DNA of 64,000 nt, from NCBI GenBank assembly GCA_032717465.1, contig CM064681.1:8934332-8998331 (forward strand), read 5' to 3'. The notes beneath the pieces were generated by a model. That model was not told where the DNA came from, searched no databases, and saw only the letters and a program-made list of their open reading frames with translations. The DNA comes from Coenobita brevimanus (taxonomy: Eukaryota; Arthropoda; Malacostraca; Decapoda; Coenobitidae). Every line of letters starts with the position of its first letter. The stretch's first letter is position 1. Both the position numbers and the translations under genes were made by a program. Positions 46,305 to 56,939 of the stretch are shown here, piece by piece.

Positions 46305-46331
46305 TATGGTACTTTTTGGCAAGATCCCATC

Positions 46332-47014
46332 CCTTAGCTTGCAAAATTGGCTTCGCTTTGGTTAAGTACACTGAATCTGTTCGGTGTGTTCTTGAACCGT
46401 GCTCAGTTGATGATCACTGGCCCTATTTACCCTTCCGTGGAATCTCATATGGGAAGCTGGCCACATCGGGATTTTTAACACGATGATGTCAAAGGCTTTT
46501 CGTCTCATCATCTCCCCTCCTCTCACTGACTCCCTTCATCCTCTCTGTGTTCGCCCGCCACCATACTGCATCTCTTTCTCTCTTTATTTCTGTCGCTGTT
46601 ACTCTGATCACAGCTCATCTCTCCATAGTCCTCTTTGTGTTAGGCACGCATCATCTACGAAACTATACACCCCCATCCCTTGTCCATCCTACTCTTAATG
46701 TTGAATCTATCATGTATGCAACTGGTAAACACTCGACATACTTGCATTTTCTCCCTACTGTGTACGACCTCAAGCTTTTCGAAATAAAGATTGATTTTTT
46801 TTTTTTACCCTTTTCAAGGAACATGTCTCGCAAGACCTCAGCCTTTATTTATATTAAAAAAAAAATTCAAGATATATAGATTCAAAAAGGGTATTCCACA
46901 AGTCTTGATAAAAACCCTTGCGTCGGATGCAAAAATGGAAGGGGAAAATTACGTCGCACTAGTCAACTGAAGGGCCCCACCTGTTGCATCCTGAGAACGT
47001 CCTATATACCTAAT
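46332..47014. other. Spacer
   Basis: T-run near 46796-46806 and A-run near 46856-46865. The small frames at 46483-46879 have no recognisable domain. Confidence 0.4.
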
Positions 47015-47230
47015 GTTTTGCTGCCTCCAGACGATGTTATTTGGCTTTCGAGGGCACCCTAGTAGAGAAGGGAGTTGATGGAGTGAAGGATATCTGACAT
47101 CTTTACGTCGGTGTATTATTCCGGTCATAGCTAAACATATTTATCCAAAGTCAGACGACCATTTTGTAAGAAGAGTTTGAAACAATCATCTGGGATTATT
47201 TCAGTCCTTTGTGGTATATTGGGTATACCG
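47015..47230. mobile_element. MITE-1 copy, diverged
   Basis: The left arm CCAGACGATGTTATTTGGCT is clear. On the right, TTGAAACAATCATCTGGG occupies the arm position. The centre is expanded relative to other copies. Confidence 0.55.
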
Positions 47231-47239
47231 TGTTTCATC

Positions 47240-47480
47240 CTTACATTCCACAGACGATTTTATGCAGCTCAGGGGAGACATCTCTCGGCGCTGGGGTTAA
47301 TATCTTCACTATGATATATTTATTCTCCTGCTGGTGTACGGGAGCCCCGAAAGGAGGTGGGTTAACGCCACGGCATATCTAACCCCTCCAGTTCGTAAAG
47401 CCTATCCCAAGTTGAATAACTCGTCTGGATATAACAAGACAGACATAATTTACGTCCTCAGGCTGAAGGGATAACAATAA
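47240..47480. mobile_element. MITE-1 copy
   Basis: The left arm is CACAGACGATTTTATGCAGC and the right arm GTTGAATAACTCGTCTGGAT. The right flank ACAAGACAGACATAATTTAC + GTCCTCAGGCTGAAGGGATA matches the outer right region of 30394-30603. The centre has an extra ~70 bp. Confidence 0.65.
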
Positions 47481-47524
47481 CACCCGTCCTGAAGATTGGG
47501 TCTGTCATCCCGTAGACTTTAACT

Positions 47525-47960
47525 CCTTGAATATGGTGAAGAAAATTGTTGGCTTATTCTTGCTTCTTCTAGACGATATAATCAGCCTGGGAGAGACTTA
47601 TTACGGTCAAAGAGTAAATGGGAGTTATTCCTTACCGATTAATTTCTGGATACGGCTGGCTAATCTCGTTCTGTACGATATTTATGAAGAATATCGTGAC
47701 AATAGAATGATTTAAGTAACACAGAAGAGGACGGGAAGGTGTAATAAGCCAAATTACTCGCTTAGGAAGTGGTGTTAGGGAACTTCCTGGTGCCTGCAAA
47801 CAGAATTATCCAGTTCAAAAACACCCTAGTAGTCATGGGGTGAAGAAGTCTATTTCTAATTCCCTAGTTGGAAAAATCTAACTTACAACAAGGAATAACA
47901 CAGTCTGGAAGTAGCGAGAAAAAAGTATAAAACACGTTATGGGATCGAGAAAGTTAATGT
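47525..47960. mobile_element. MITE-1 interrupted by MITE-2
   Basis: The left MITE-1 half is CTTTAACTCCTTGAATATGG, TTCTTGCTTCTTCTAGACGA, TATAATCAGCCTGGGAGAGA. The right half is AACACAGTCTGGAAGTAGCG then GATCGAGAAAGTTAATG, from about 47810 to 47960. The halves are separated by MITE-2 copy 2. Confidence 0.5.
47602..47806. mobile_element. MITE-2 copy 2 (nested)
   Basis: AGTTATTCCTTACCGATTAA, TTTCTGGATACGGCTGGCTA and, at the other end, TTACTCGCTTAGGAAGTGGT + GTTAGGGAACTTCC correspond to MITE-2 copies 1 and 3. The outermost bases are diverged. Confidence 0.6.
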
Positions 47961-48169
47961 TTTGCGAGCCCTGACACTTCTTACATATTTCCCGAATAGT
48001 CAAACAGATGTGACAGTCCTTGATAGTTAACGTAAGTAGGATAATTTCTGTGACACTAATTAGGCGATTTGTATTAATTCTCACAAACATCACAATAAAA
48101 CTGGTAGGGAAAAATAGTATTGAGAAAGAATCAGAAATGGATGGCGGGAGGAGATGACAAGAGATTGGC

Positions 48170-48500
48170 TAACTCCCCCACTCCCTCATTTGCCCTCCTC
48201 TTCCTACACACACTCTGGGGTATGGACAAGAACTCTCCCTCCCTCCTCGTCTCTCCCTCTCATCTCGTACCTCCCTCCCTCCCTCCCTCCCCCTGTCCTG
48301 TCCACCACCGGTCAAGAGAGAGAGACAGGAATCTTAACCCACCTCGCCTGCGCCCTGGCTATCGGTCACAGTGCTCCTCCTTGTCTAAACCTCCCTCTTT
48401 CATGCCTTATAAACACACGAATCCCTCTCCCAAACTCCACACAGAAAACCTCAATCCCAGCCTCCAATCCCACTCAAACCATCCCCTAAGAAAAAGGGAG
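48170..48500. repeat. Pyrimidine tract with (CTCC)n
   Basis: CTCCCTCCCTCC at about 48270-48295. Not coding. Confidence 0.75.
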
Positions 48501-48639
48501 CTAGGACGAGGGTTAGAGGGGAAAAAGAAAGAGGGAGCGATGATTTCTGAAAGAGGCGGGCGAAGAATTAGGAAACAGTCTTATCCTCGTGTTTGCACTA
48601 ATGTTATACCAGGACCCAGCCGGAGTTTAAACGGTTTAG

Positions 48640-49440
48640 GTCCTCGGGCCAAATAGTCAGAGAGAGGTGGAGGGGCATGGGGAGGGGCAAGGAGGGATGA
48701 AGGGAGAGAAGGCGGGGGGTATGGAGAGACGGAGGGAAGGAGAGGGTGGTGGTGGGAGGGAGAAGGGTGGACTGGGTCAGGAGGGAGGGAGGGAGGGAGG
48801 GAGGGACTGTAAGAGGTATGGATGGCAAGAGAAAGGGAAGGTCAGAAGGAAATAGGGATGCAGACAGAGAAGTTGTAAAGATGAAGGGAAAAAAAAAAAA
48901 AAATAGGTTATGTTTTGGGCACATAATGAAGGAATAAAGTTTGGAGACATGAAAGAAAAAAGAGGGTGAACTGTATGAGATAGGGTTGTCAGAAGAGGAT
49001 CTAAGATGAGTAGGGACGAAGCCAAAGTATTAAGAATGAAGGAACAATGAGCTTGAGAGAGGTTGAGATGAATATGAGAGGACGAACAGAGTAACTGGAT
49101 TTTAGATGGCAGATATAGGGGAAGAGGGGTAAAAAAAAGGCAGGAGGAGGAGGAGTGGAAATGCATTAAATAATAATGGAAGAAAATGAAAAACTGGAGG
49201 GGGGAAAGGAAAGAGAGAGACTAAACCGGCAGGAAAGTAAGAGACAGACGTAAAGAAACAGTAAGGGAAAATGTAGGAGGAAATAACGATGTGAGCAGAA
49301 CGAAAAAATGAAGAAACATTTTGACTCAGAGAAGTTAGGCTCAGAAAAATGAAGGAAAATAAAAGGAAAGCCTTAATTAAGAGAATAAACGGGACAGAGA
49401 CAGAAAACAGAGGAAAAGAGTGAACAGCGAGTCTTTGTGT
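48640..49440. repeat. Purine-rich tract with (GGGA)n
   Basis: GGGAGGGAGGGA at 48781-48805 and a 15-base A-run near 48890. Otherwise degenerate A/G sequence. Confidence 0.75.
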
Positions 49441-49830
49441 ATGACAGTATGACAGCCTAAACCTTATACGTGCACACTTAGGTGAACGGGTGTGAGTTTG
49501 TGCAAATGTGTTCGTGTAAAAAACTGAATATGGGTGTAACAGCTGTCAAACACACGTATGTGCATAAATACCCATGTTCTAATGAAGGGCTTGCGTGCGT
49601 GTATGATAACTGCGTGCGTGCGTGTGTTGGGTGTATGTTTTCTGGGTGTGAGCTGCGTCCGAAAGAGTGTCATGCGGAAACACTGCGAATGAATCCAATA
49701 TCCTTTACACATGGCCAGGTAATTAGAGGTACAGGTACTCCAGTATATCATTCCCTGATAATAATGTGATGGACTGACAAAATTAGGCCATTGTTAAGTT
49801 GCCTTAGTGTTGATTCGATTATACTTCTTT

Positions 49831-50000
49831 CACCTTAACTTGGCACAGATTTTTATTCTCTTCCAGTTTATTTCACACAGTGGCGTAAGAATCCCATGCT
49901 ACAGCTGCGCTTCTTTTCCACAGCACTTCTTCATGACTAGCATCATACTCTAGTGTTAATCTATTGTTACAACTCAGCATTCAATACGGAGAGGCCTCAA
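49831..50000 (+). mobile_element. Dispersed repeat C, copy 2
   Basis: CACCTTAACTTGGCACAGAT, TTCTTTTCCACAGCACTTCT, TCATGACTAGCATCATACTC, TAGTGTTAATCTATTGTTAC. It is co-linear with 19864-20030 and, in the opposite orientation, with 11833-11904. Confidence 0.6.
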
Positions 50001-50114
50001 CTCTCGGCCAGAGTAAAAAAGTAAATAGGCAGTGAATTTTGGTTCTAGTTTTTGGTCGACCGTGTATATGCTGTATTCCGCGGCACCCTGCCCTTGCCTC
50101 TCCACTGGTACCTC

Positions 50115-50900
50115 TCCTTCTAGCTGGAAACCTTCTACCCATTTACCCTGCCCCGAAGAAGGGTAACCATTCCCAACCCACTAACCACCACAGAGTAACC
50201 TAAATATCTTGTATTTCTAAAGTCTTCGAGAGTCTATCCCCAGCACGGATATTTTGAAGCACCTTTACTTCCAAAACATTTTCCCTGACCACCAGCACCG
50301 TCTTGGTCAGAGACGTTCCACTGGTCATCTTCTTACATTCCTCTCGACCGTTCTCTTTTCAGGATTTCAGTGGATCCTTTGTTAATGCGCTAGGCACCTC
50401 AGGGTCCTTCGACACAGTCTGGTACAGAATATTAATTTCCCTTCGGTGTCTCCGTCTTTCTACGTCTTCATCTTTCCAGAGCTGCTGTTGTAGACTTCCA
50501 TTTTTCTTTCAAAGCTGTCACCAGTGGTGATCCTCAGATTTCTGTCATTTCATCACATCTCTTCCTACTGATTATCAATGGCGTTCTGAGCTGCACCTTT
50601 GGCCCCGTCTACTCACAAGCAAATTACTCCGCCTTAACTTTTCCACCCGCTTCTCACAGCGCTCCACACAAGTCACTTCAACAGTCACGCGAGGAGTCTT
50701 TGGCACACCAGATATCTGACTTGTTTCTCATTTCGATAGAGGCCAAAGACATCAGACTATTCTGAATGCCATAAAACTTTACTTCCACTTATTTTCAACA
50801 AGAAATAATCTTCCACATGACTATCGTACGTTCAACAGCACACACTTCCTATCTTCATTATTCTTCAGTATCTTTCCTGATACATTCCTACATCCATATC
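50115..50900 (+). pseudogene. Decayed non-LTR reverse transcriptase (Jockey/CR1-like)
   Basis: Reading across frames gives, in order: SWKPSTHLPCPEEG (~50121), CISKVFESL (~50211), then after a frame shift HLYFQNIFPDHQHRLGQRRS + TGHLLTFLS, FVNALGTSGSFDTVWYRILI (~50378-50437), SGDPQISVISSHLFLLIING (~50523-50582), and VYSQANYSALTF where FADD/YADD is expected. This order (thumb, RST, FDxVW, SGxPQxSxxSxxLFLLxxN, active site) is that of reverse transcriptases of Jockey/CR1-type LINEs. Multiple frameshifts and loss of the catalytic Asp pair show that it is dead. It is a different family from the LINE copies at 42 and 51 kb. Confidence 0.8.
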
Positions 50901-51047
50901 GTCTCTCTCTCTCATCTCTCTCTACATATATATGGGCGTGTTGTGTGTTGTACTTATTACAGCTGCCATACTCTAAACATGCATGGTGCATGCTCATTTA
51001 CATATTGTTCAGACAGATCATCGGACAGGTTATTATTATGTAAATCT

Positions 51048-52195
51048 ATCTATCTATATACCTAGGCTGCTTCCCCCAAGGAAAGGGAGGTAGCCGAGAC
51101 AGGACGACACACTCCCCATTTACTCATCCATTCAAACACATTCATTCGCATCTTAGCCCCAAAGGGGAGAACGGACAGATCCTCACCGCACCACACCGCA
51201 CAAGGGTCAACTGCGCAATGCAATCAGTGACATCCGCAGCAGGGCCCGACAGCAGAGCTGGTTTACCCCTGCCACATCATAACAGACCCATCCCCTTACC
51301 CACACCTGACCTGAAAGCTGATCAGACCAAATGCTGGAGAATATCCCCTCAGGGCTGCGTCATCACTTATTCATTCACAATTTCTCTCCATTTATTTCTG
51401 TCACACACATCCACTCTTCCTTGCTCAACAGACATCCCTCTCGCATCCAGCGCTCTCTTCACACTGTCCATCCATCCTATTCGTGGTTTTCCTCTCAGCC
51501 TTACACCTCTCACATCAGATCTAGTTATCTTTTTCACCAACCGCTTATTATCCATTCTCTCAATATGCCCAAACCATCGCAACACCCTCTGCTCAACTCT
51601 ACCAGCCATCTCCCGAACAACTCCAGTTCTCCTTCGCACTTCATCATTTCGCACTCGATCCATACGCGTCACTCCACACATACTCCTCACACACCTCATC
51701 TCCATTACATTCAAACTTTTCCTCTCTGCTATACCCATATTGCATGTTTCAGCCCCATATAACGCAGTCGGTACCACAACACCCTCATACAGCCTTCTCT
51801 TTACATCCATTCTAAGCGAACGACACCTAAACACTTCTTTCATTCCTCCCAGCACCTTTCCTACTTCATTTATTCTAAACTTCACTTCTGCATCTATTCT
51901 TCCATCCACAGCAACATGTGACCCTAGATATTTAAAACACTCTACCTCCTCAAGCAACTCGCCATTCAAAACTATATTCATCCCCCTACCATCTACCAAC
52001 CTCGTACACTTCATCACTTTACTCTTGTTCTCATTTACTTTCAATTTCCTCCTTTCACACACCCTTCCAAACTCCTCTATCAACTGTCTCAATCTCTCCT
52101 CTGAATCAGCCACCAGTGCAGTATCATCTGCAAACAGCAGCTGCTTCAGATTCCACTCTTCACCATCAACATTCACCAGATACAGACCCCCACCT

Positions 52196-52199
<4 letters not shown>
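51048..52199 (-). mobile_element. 5'-truncated non-LTR retrotransposon, copy 2
   Basis: Minus-strand copy of the 42-kb element, longer at the 5' end. Its 3' terminus (plus-strand 51061 leftwards) is CCTAGGTATATAGATAGATA + GAT, again a (TAGA)n tail. The ~300-bp 3'UTR (51061-51366) matches 42667-42975 closely. The 5' break at 52199 abuts a 33-base A-run on the plus strand. I cannot find a clear target-site duplication. Confidence 0.9.
51367..52197 (-). pseudogene. Reverse transcriptase fragment with FADD motif (LINE copy 2)
   Basis: About 275 residues. The frame is open into the 5' truncation, and upstream codons give GLYLV before the NVDGEEWN that follows the GTG at 52176. The polymerase active-site motif LLFADDTALVADSEE lies near the N-terminus. 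NENKSKVMKCTR and FKYLGSHV (the usual primer-grip region) follow, then RRLYEGVVVPTALYGAETC, VLRWFGHIERMD and the C-terminal RPRIGW-like block (KPRIGWMDSVK). The stop is at 51367. The palm N-terminus and endonuclease are absent, so it is not autonomous. The frame itself is unbroken. Confidence 0.9.

Positions 52200-52232
<33 letters not shown>
52200..52232. repeat. 33-base A-run at the LINE break
   Basis: Uninterrupted A on the plus strand exactly at the 5' truncation of LINE copy 2. It may be a pre-existing A-tail or target, or an added T tract at the truncated end of the minus-strand element. Confidence 0.95.
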
Positions 52233-52235
<3 letters not shown>

Positions 52236-53080
52236 TTTGTACCCGTGTGTAACGCTGACCCGCCAGCCACTTGACAAGGGGATGATTGTGCCCATTACAA
52301 TTATGGTGGTGGGGGTGTGGTGCGGGTAGAAGGTGTGGGGTGGGGAGGTAAGGATGGGTAAGGAACTACTGCCTGCCCTTTATTCCCACGTGCTGGCCTC
52401 CCCCCAGTGACACCACCAGCCGGCTCACCGCCCCGCCGGTACCTGTTCCCCTACCATAGGTGACAGCCGTATAATTTAGCCCGGTGAACACTTCGCTCCC
52501 TCAGGCCTTCCGTGACCCACTCCACAAATTTAGTAGTCACCTTCGCTTGATGTGATCGATCAAGGACCGACGTATAAAACGTCATATGTATATAAATACG
52601 TATGTAAATATAAATATAAACATAAATGAAAAATTAAATAATTTAACAGGTAAAAATGAAAAAAATATATACATACATAGATAGACAGATACAGACAGAA
52701 AGATAGAGATATCCTGTATTTATCCTCCGGTAAATGTACAGCTGTAATGACGAACGAGTATATCTCGGGAACCAACGAACATATCAAGCTGAATATTTTT
52801 GTACCCACTCCCGGCATCATGGGGAAGGAGTTTAGGCATGAATTACCGAAATCCAGTAACTAAAAAATTTTGGTCAATTATTGCTCTAACATCGATTTTT
52901 CCTATAGTAAGGTTGCACTTATGTTTTATGCTAAAAAAAAAAAAAAAGAAGAGCGAAACCAATGTGATCAAACAGACGTGTGCAAGATTATAGTATACTG
53001 CTGGAGTGTTACTACCAGATCTTTGACCACCGAACCGAGTTTTCCGAATTTTTGTCGGTGTCGGATTTGTCGTCGTAGCC
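52233..53080. other. Spacer
   Basis: ATA-rich around 52570-52710, A-run near 52933-52947. No gene. Confidence 0.4.
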
Positions 53081-53081
53081 G

Positions 53082-53104
53082 CTGGAGAGAGAGAGAGAGA
53101 GAGA

Positions 53105-53133
<29 letters not shown>
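53082..53133. repeat. (GA)n(TG)n compound microsatellite
   Basis: About 12 GA units then about 13 TG units. Confidence 0.95.
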
Positions 53134-53135
<2 letters not shown>

Positions 53136-53287
53136 CCTTCAAGTCTGCATTAAGTTAGGTTTTCTTTGGATAGGTTTAGTGGGTATTCAGGGAACGTAAC
53201 TGGTCGACGTAGACGGCTTGGCGTTGAAGGCGCCAGGGGAACAAAGATTCCCATTGTGGAGATGCCCTCCTTCGCTAAGCAGGTCCG

Positions 53288-53288
<1 letters not shown>

Positions 53289-53343
<55 letters not shown>

Positions 53344-53378
53344 TAGATAGATAGATAGATATAGATAGATAGATAGAC

Positions 53379-53439
<61 letters not shown>
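53289..53439. repeat. (TA)n(GATA)n(TA)n array
   Basis: About 26 TA units, then about ten GATA/GACA units at 53340-53382, then about 28 TA units. Confidence 0.97.
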
Positions 53440-53441
<2 letters not shown>

Positions 53442-54735
53442 CCTTCTTTTTGGTTCTTCTTCATCCTGTTCTACCTTTATGCTTAAAAATGCTTAGTATG
53501 GAAATCATAATTTTCCTAACCTTGATTTCTTCCGACTGATTATCGTGTGCTGCCCACGAAAGTAAACTGAGACTAAATAATGCAGATTCATTTTATACTC
53601 ATAGTTGATTATATACATTTACAATTGTCACACTCGTATACTGCGTGTCTTAGATCTGCTAATGCATTTAAAATAGCTTGGAGGTTTGTGTAAACCGCTA
53701 TTGTTACTAACAAGCAGTAACTGGGAGTCTAGGTTCTTGCACCAAGCTGTGGATTAAACTGTGAATCACCAAGACCTGCCCTCAAAGAACAGAGCAGAAG
53801 TAGTAAATTTTGTGCTTCGGTGTTTATGAGTTTATGACAGAGATTGATCTCATCCAAGTGCCTACAAGCTGCACACACTTTTATGACAGGTGAATCTGTT
53901 ATCTAAGTGAATGCCATGGAATTAAAACCTTCTCTAAGAGACCAGGAAAAGGTATCTGCAATTAAAAATTTCAGTGTCCCTCTATCTTCAATATGGTACT
54001 CTAAGGTAGTGAACGCAGCATGAAATCTGGTGTCATTTGATAGGAATGACTTTCATCTTGTACTATGGAACACACGTTAGCAGCGGCATTTGGCAGAATC
54101 TCCTGGGTGATAACTTGCAATGGTTGACGTGGCACCAAAGGTGAGGAAGTCTGTTATCGAACTGAGGGGTTAAGTAGACACCAGAGTTTCAGGCACATAG
54201 TGAAGAGTCACTGGAAATGGACAGCTGTAAAATTTAATCCCTGGTATTGATCTAAGAAACGTCTTGGTCGTTCTCACCAAGACTGTCTTATGTTCACTGA
54301 GACACTACAGCTTGAACTGGAATTTTAGTTGCTGTGGCTTGTCCGTACAATACTGTGAACTGGTGACTAGGATGATCACAAATGGTCACAATATTATATG
54401 CTTCGGAAACTGCTAAACAACAGATATTAGGAGTTCTTGTATAATGTGCTAAGCTCAGCTTATCACAAGACTAGTTGAAAACCTTGAGATTTAGTTTGTC
54501 TTTTCTGGAGATGAGTAGTTTGAAGTCGTGGCCAAACAATAATCAGTTAATGCAGATTCAGGGCAGTGATGCGCCAGTCTTCCTACACTGTAATTGTATA
54601 TCAGAGGCTGCGATTAATAATGCTTCCACTGCGGCCCTCAGATCAAGGAGTTATATTTCGTTAGCAATGGCATAAATGATTTCAGAATAAAGACCCATTT
54701 AAAGTCACAGAGTTAAGGCTCGACCCAAAGAAGCA
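53440..54735. other. Long unannotated stretch
   Basis: About 1.3 kb of mixed sequence without simple repeats. On the minus strand near 53945-54050 a short peptide (TTLEYHIEDRGTLKF + LIADTFSWSL) recalls the end of a Gypsy-type RNase H domain (IADALSR), but no neighbouring catalytic motif can be found. I make no call. Confidence 0.3.
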
Positions 54736-54739
54736 GCCA

Positions 54740-54812
54740 TGTTGTTGTTGTTGTTGTTGTTTTTCTTCTTCATCACCATCATCATCATCATTTTCTTTTC
54801 CTTCTTCTTTTA
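54740..54812. repeat. (TTG)n, (CAT)n and (TTC)n short arrays
   Basis: Adjacent trinucleotide runs. Confidence 0.9.
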
Positions 54813-55041
54813 CTTTTATGCACCTGTCTTCTCCCATTATTGTCCAAACCAAACGATCATTCGGAAAATTCTTCTTCTGCCTCTACTGCTGACAACCCCT
54901 GTCCTGCCACACCAAACAGATTGTTGGCATGTAAACTGAACATTAGTTTCGAGCGCAGCTAACACGAAGCGATCAACCAGTACCAGGGCGAGAAAAAGCG
55001 AGAACAACAACTACCTCAGCAAACACGCACATGCAGCACGC

Positions 55042-55042
55042 A

Positions 55043-55077
<35 letters not shown>

Positions 55078-55200
55078 TAGTATGATTCAAAATATATCAA
55101 GGATTGGGTCAAAACGGGAGAGCTTGTCCAGAGTCATAGTAAAAAATAAAAATCTTGAGATAACTTAGTACCAAATGTTTCTGTGTAACTAACAGAATGA

Positions 55201-55273
<73 letters not shown>

Positions 55274-55396
55274 TAGTATGATTCAAAATATATCAAGGAT
55301 TGGGTCAAAACGGGAGAGCTTGTCCAGGGTCATAGTAAAAATTAAAAATCTTGAGATAACTTAGTACCAAATGTTTCTGTGTAACTAACAGAATGA

Positions 55397-55458
<62 letters not shown>
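55042..55458 (+). repeat. 196-bp tandem duplication containing (CA)n
   Basis: A ~130-bp unique segment beginning CTAAATAGTATGATTCAAAA (55073 and 55269) occurs twice with only a couple of changes. Each copy is preceded by a (CA)n block, and a third (CA)n block (55399-55458) follows. Confidence 0.93.
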
Positions 55459-55460
<2 letters not shown>

Positions 55461-55925
55461 GGCATGCCGTGGGGGGGTAGAGAAGGGGGGGGGGAGTAAA
55501 ATTTCTGGCTTAAAACCCTGGTCCTGAAAGCCTGCAGGGGAAGACTGACACAACCAAGGCAAAATAGAATTCCTGATTACCCCCAAGTGCAGCCAACAAT
55601 TCCATCCGTCCCTCGCCCCCACCCCCGCAAAAAAAGAAAAAAAGAAAAAAAAGACGCCTCTCCCCCCTCATCCTCACATGAACTGCAATTAAACCGCGAG
55701 TGGACATTAATTTTGAGCGGTAAAGGTTTGATGAACGTGGAGGCTCTGAGGGAAGGGGGACGTGGGTGGGACGGGATGCACGGGATGGCAGGGGACGCAC
55801 GGAGAGAAAGAGCGATAGACAGAGGCCGAGACAGAGGTAAACGCAGAGATACATACATAGATGAGCATACTATCTGTATGTGTATATATATATTTATAGA
55901 TTTTTAACTGGCTGTGTGTGTCTCT

Positions 55926-55969
55926 CCCCCCTCTTTCTCTCTCTCTCTCTCTCTCCCTGTACTTATATT

Positions 55970-56005
<36 letters not shown>
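55926..56005. repeat. (CT)n ... (GA)n inverted microsatellite pair
   Basis: CT units at about 55936-55956 and GA units at 55971-56005 with a 15-bp spacer can pair with one another as a hairpin. Confidence 0.9.
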
Positions 56006-56009
<4 letters not shown>

Positions 56010-56053
56010 CAAAAGGGGAAAGGGGTGTAAGAGGGAGAGGGTCGCAGTGTGAC

Positions 56054-56357
56054 TTAACCCCTTCAGTGCGATGTCGGGCTTTTCTTTTTTTCTTGCTTCC
56101 TCTATAAACGGTTTTTATTTAGTTTTGGCTTAATCTGTGCTACTATTCTCAGTTAATATTTTCTACTTTTAAACTGTGTAAATTAACCTTCAGGAAACCC
56201 CTTCCAGTGAAACGATTAGGAACGATTTTCATTAACATACGAGTAGCCAACTATGAACATTTTCTTGAAATAAATGCGAAACTATCAACTGGGGGCGAAA
56301 ATAAAACGGTCATCGGGGAGAATGGATTTAGAGAGAGGCCTTGTAGTGATGGAGTTA
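56054..56357. mobile_element. Possible MITE-1 copy, strongly diverged
   Basis: The outer left end TTAACCCCTTCAGTGCGATG is good. A TTCTTGCTTCCTCTATAAAC segment corresponds to the arm. The right end is GCCTTGTAGTGATGGAGTTA. The interior inverted arms are not clear. Confidence 0.4.
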
Positions 56358-56417
56358 GAAATACTATCCCTTAACTTATTCTAGTTGGACAGTGTATGCA
56401 TGTACTTTATTGTCTAT

Positions 56418-56475
56418 ACCACCAGGCGACTTTATTCAGCTTGTCTGACCCTCGTGTTGAAGGCAATAAGATACA
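56418..56475. mobile_element. MITE-1 left-arm fragment
   Basis: ACCACCAGGCGACTTTATTC + AGCTTGTC, followed by GTTGAAGGCAATAAG. The other half is missing or lost in the purine tract that follows. Confidence 0.5.
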
Positions 56476-56524
56476 TGAAGACTGAAGAGAAATAATGCAA
56501 GAGCGAGTCAAACAAGGGTCCTGT

Positions 56525-56935
56525 TTTAGGGGGTTGGGTGAGGGGAGTCGGAGAGGAAAAGTGGAAAAAGAAAGGTGCAGTTAAGAGGAAGGCATGGAGA
56601 ACGCGAAGGGGAGGGGAAAAGGAAGGGGAAGAGGAGGAGAGGAGAAAGGGAAGGCGAAGGGAAAGAGGAGGAGAGGAAAAAGGGAAGGGGAAGGGAATGA
56701 GGAGGTGATGGAGAAGGGGAGAGAAGTCGAACGTGGGCGAGAAGGGGAAGAGGAAAGAAAGGGAAAGTGAAGGGGTGACAGGGAGAGAGGGACAAAGTAT
56801 GGACGAATAAAAAGACACAGGAGAAGGAAGAAAGCAGTGGAAGGTGTACGGAGGGAATAGTCGCGAAACGGGGGAGGGGGAGAAAATGAAACACGGGGAG
56901 ATGTCTGACGGGAACACTGAAAGACGAAGGTGGGC
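56525..56935. repeat. Purine-rich (GGGAAGGGGA) tract
   Basis: GGAGGAGAGGAGAAAGGGAA and AAAGAGGAGGAGAGGAAAAA repeats. Long opposite-strand Ser/Pro/Leu frames are artefacts. Confidence 0.8.
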
Positions 56936-56939
56936 AAGA

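Larger units (their letters stand above)
45923..46331. repeat. Perfect 22-bp inverted repeat flanking a SINE
   Basis: The sequence at 45923-45944 (GATGGGATCTTGCCAAAAAG + TA) is the exact complement of 46310-46331 (TACTTTTTGGCAAGATCCCA + TC). The interior is SINE-B copy 3 plus its (TA)n tail. Confidence 0.9.

Noticed and set aside
51218..52201. 327-residue plus-strand frame over LINE copy 2
   Set aside because: Antisense shadow of the reverse transcriptase frame on the minus strand, which carries FADD and the other family motifs.
53730..54680. Gypsy-type retrotransposon relic on the minus strand
   Set aside because: Only one short peptide (TTLEYHIED...LIADTFSWSL) resembles the end of RNase H. 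No reverse transcriptase, RNase H catalytic or integrase motif could be found nearby. A frameshift-aware translated search would decide.
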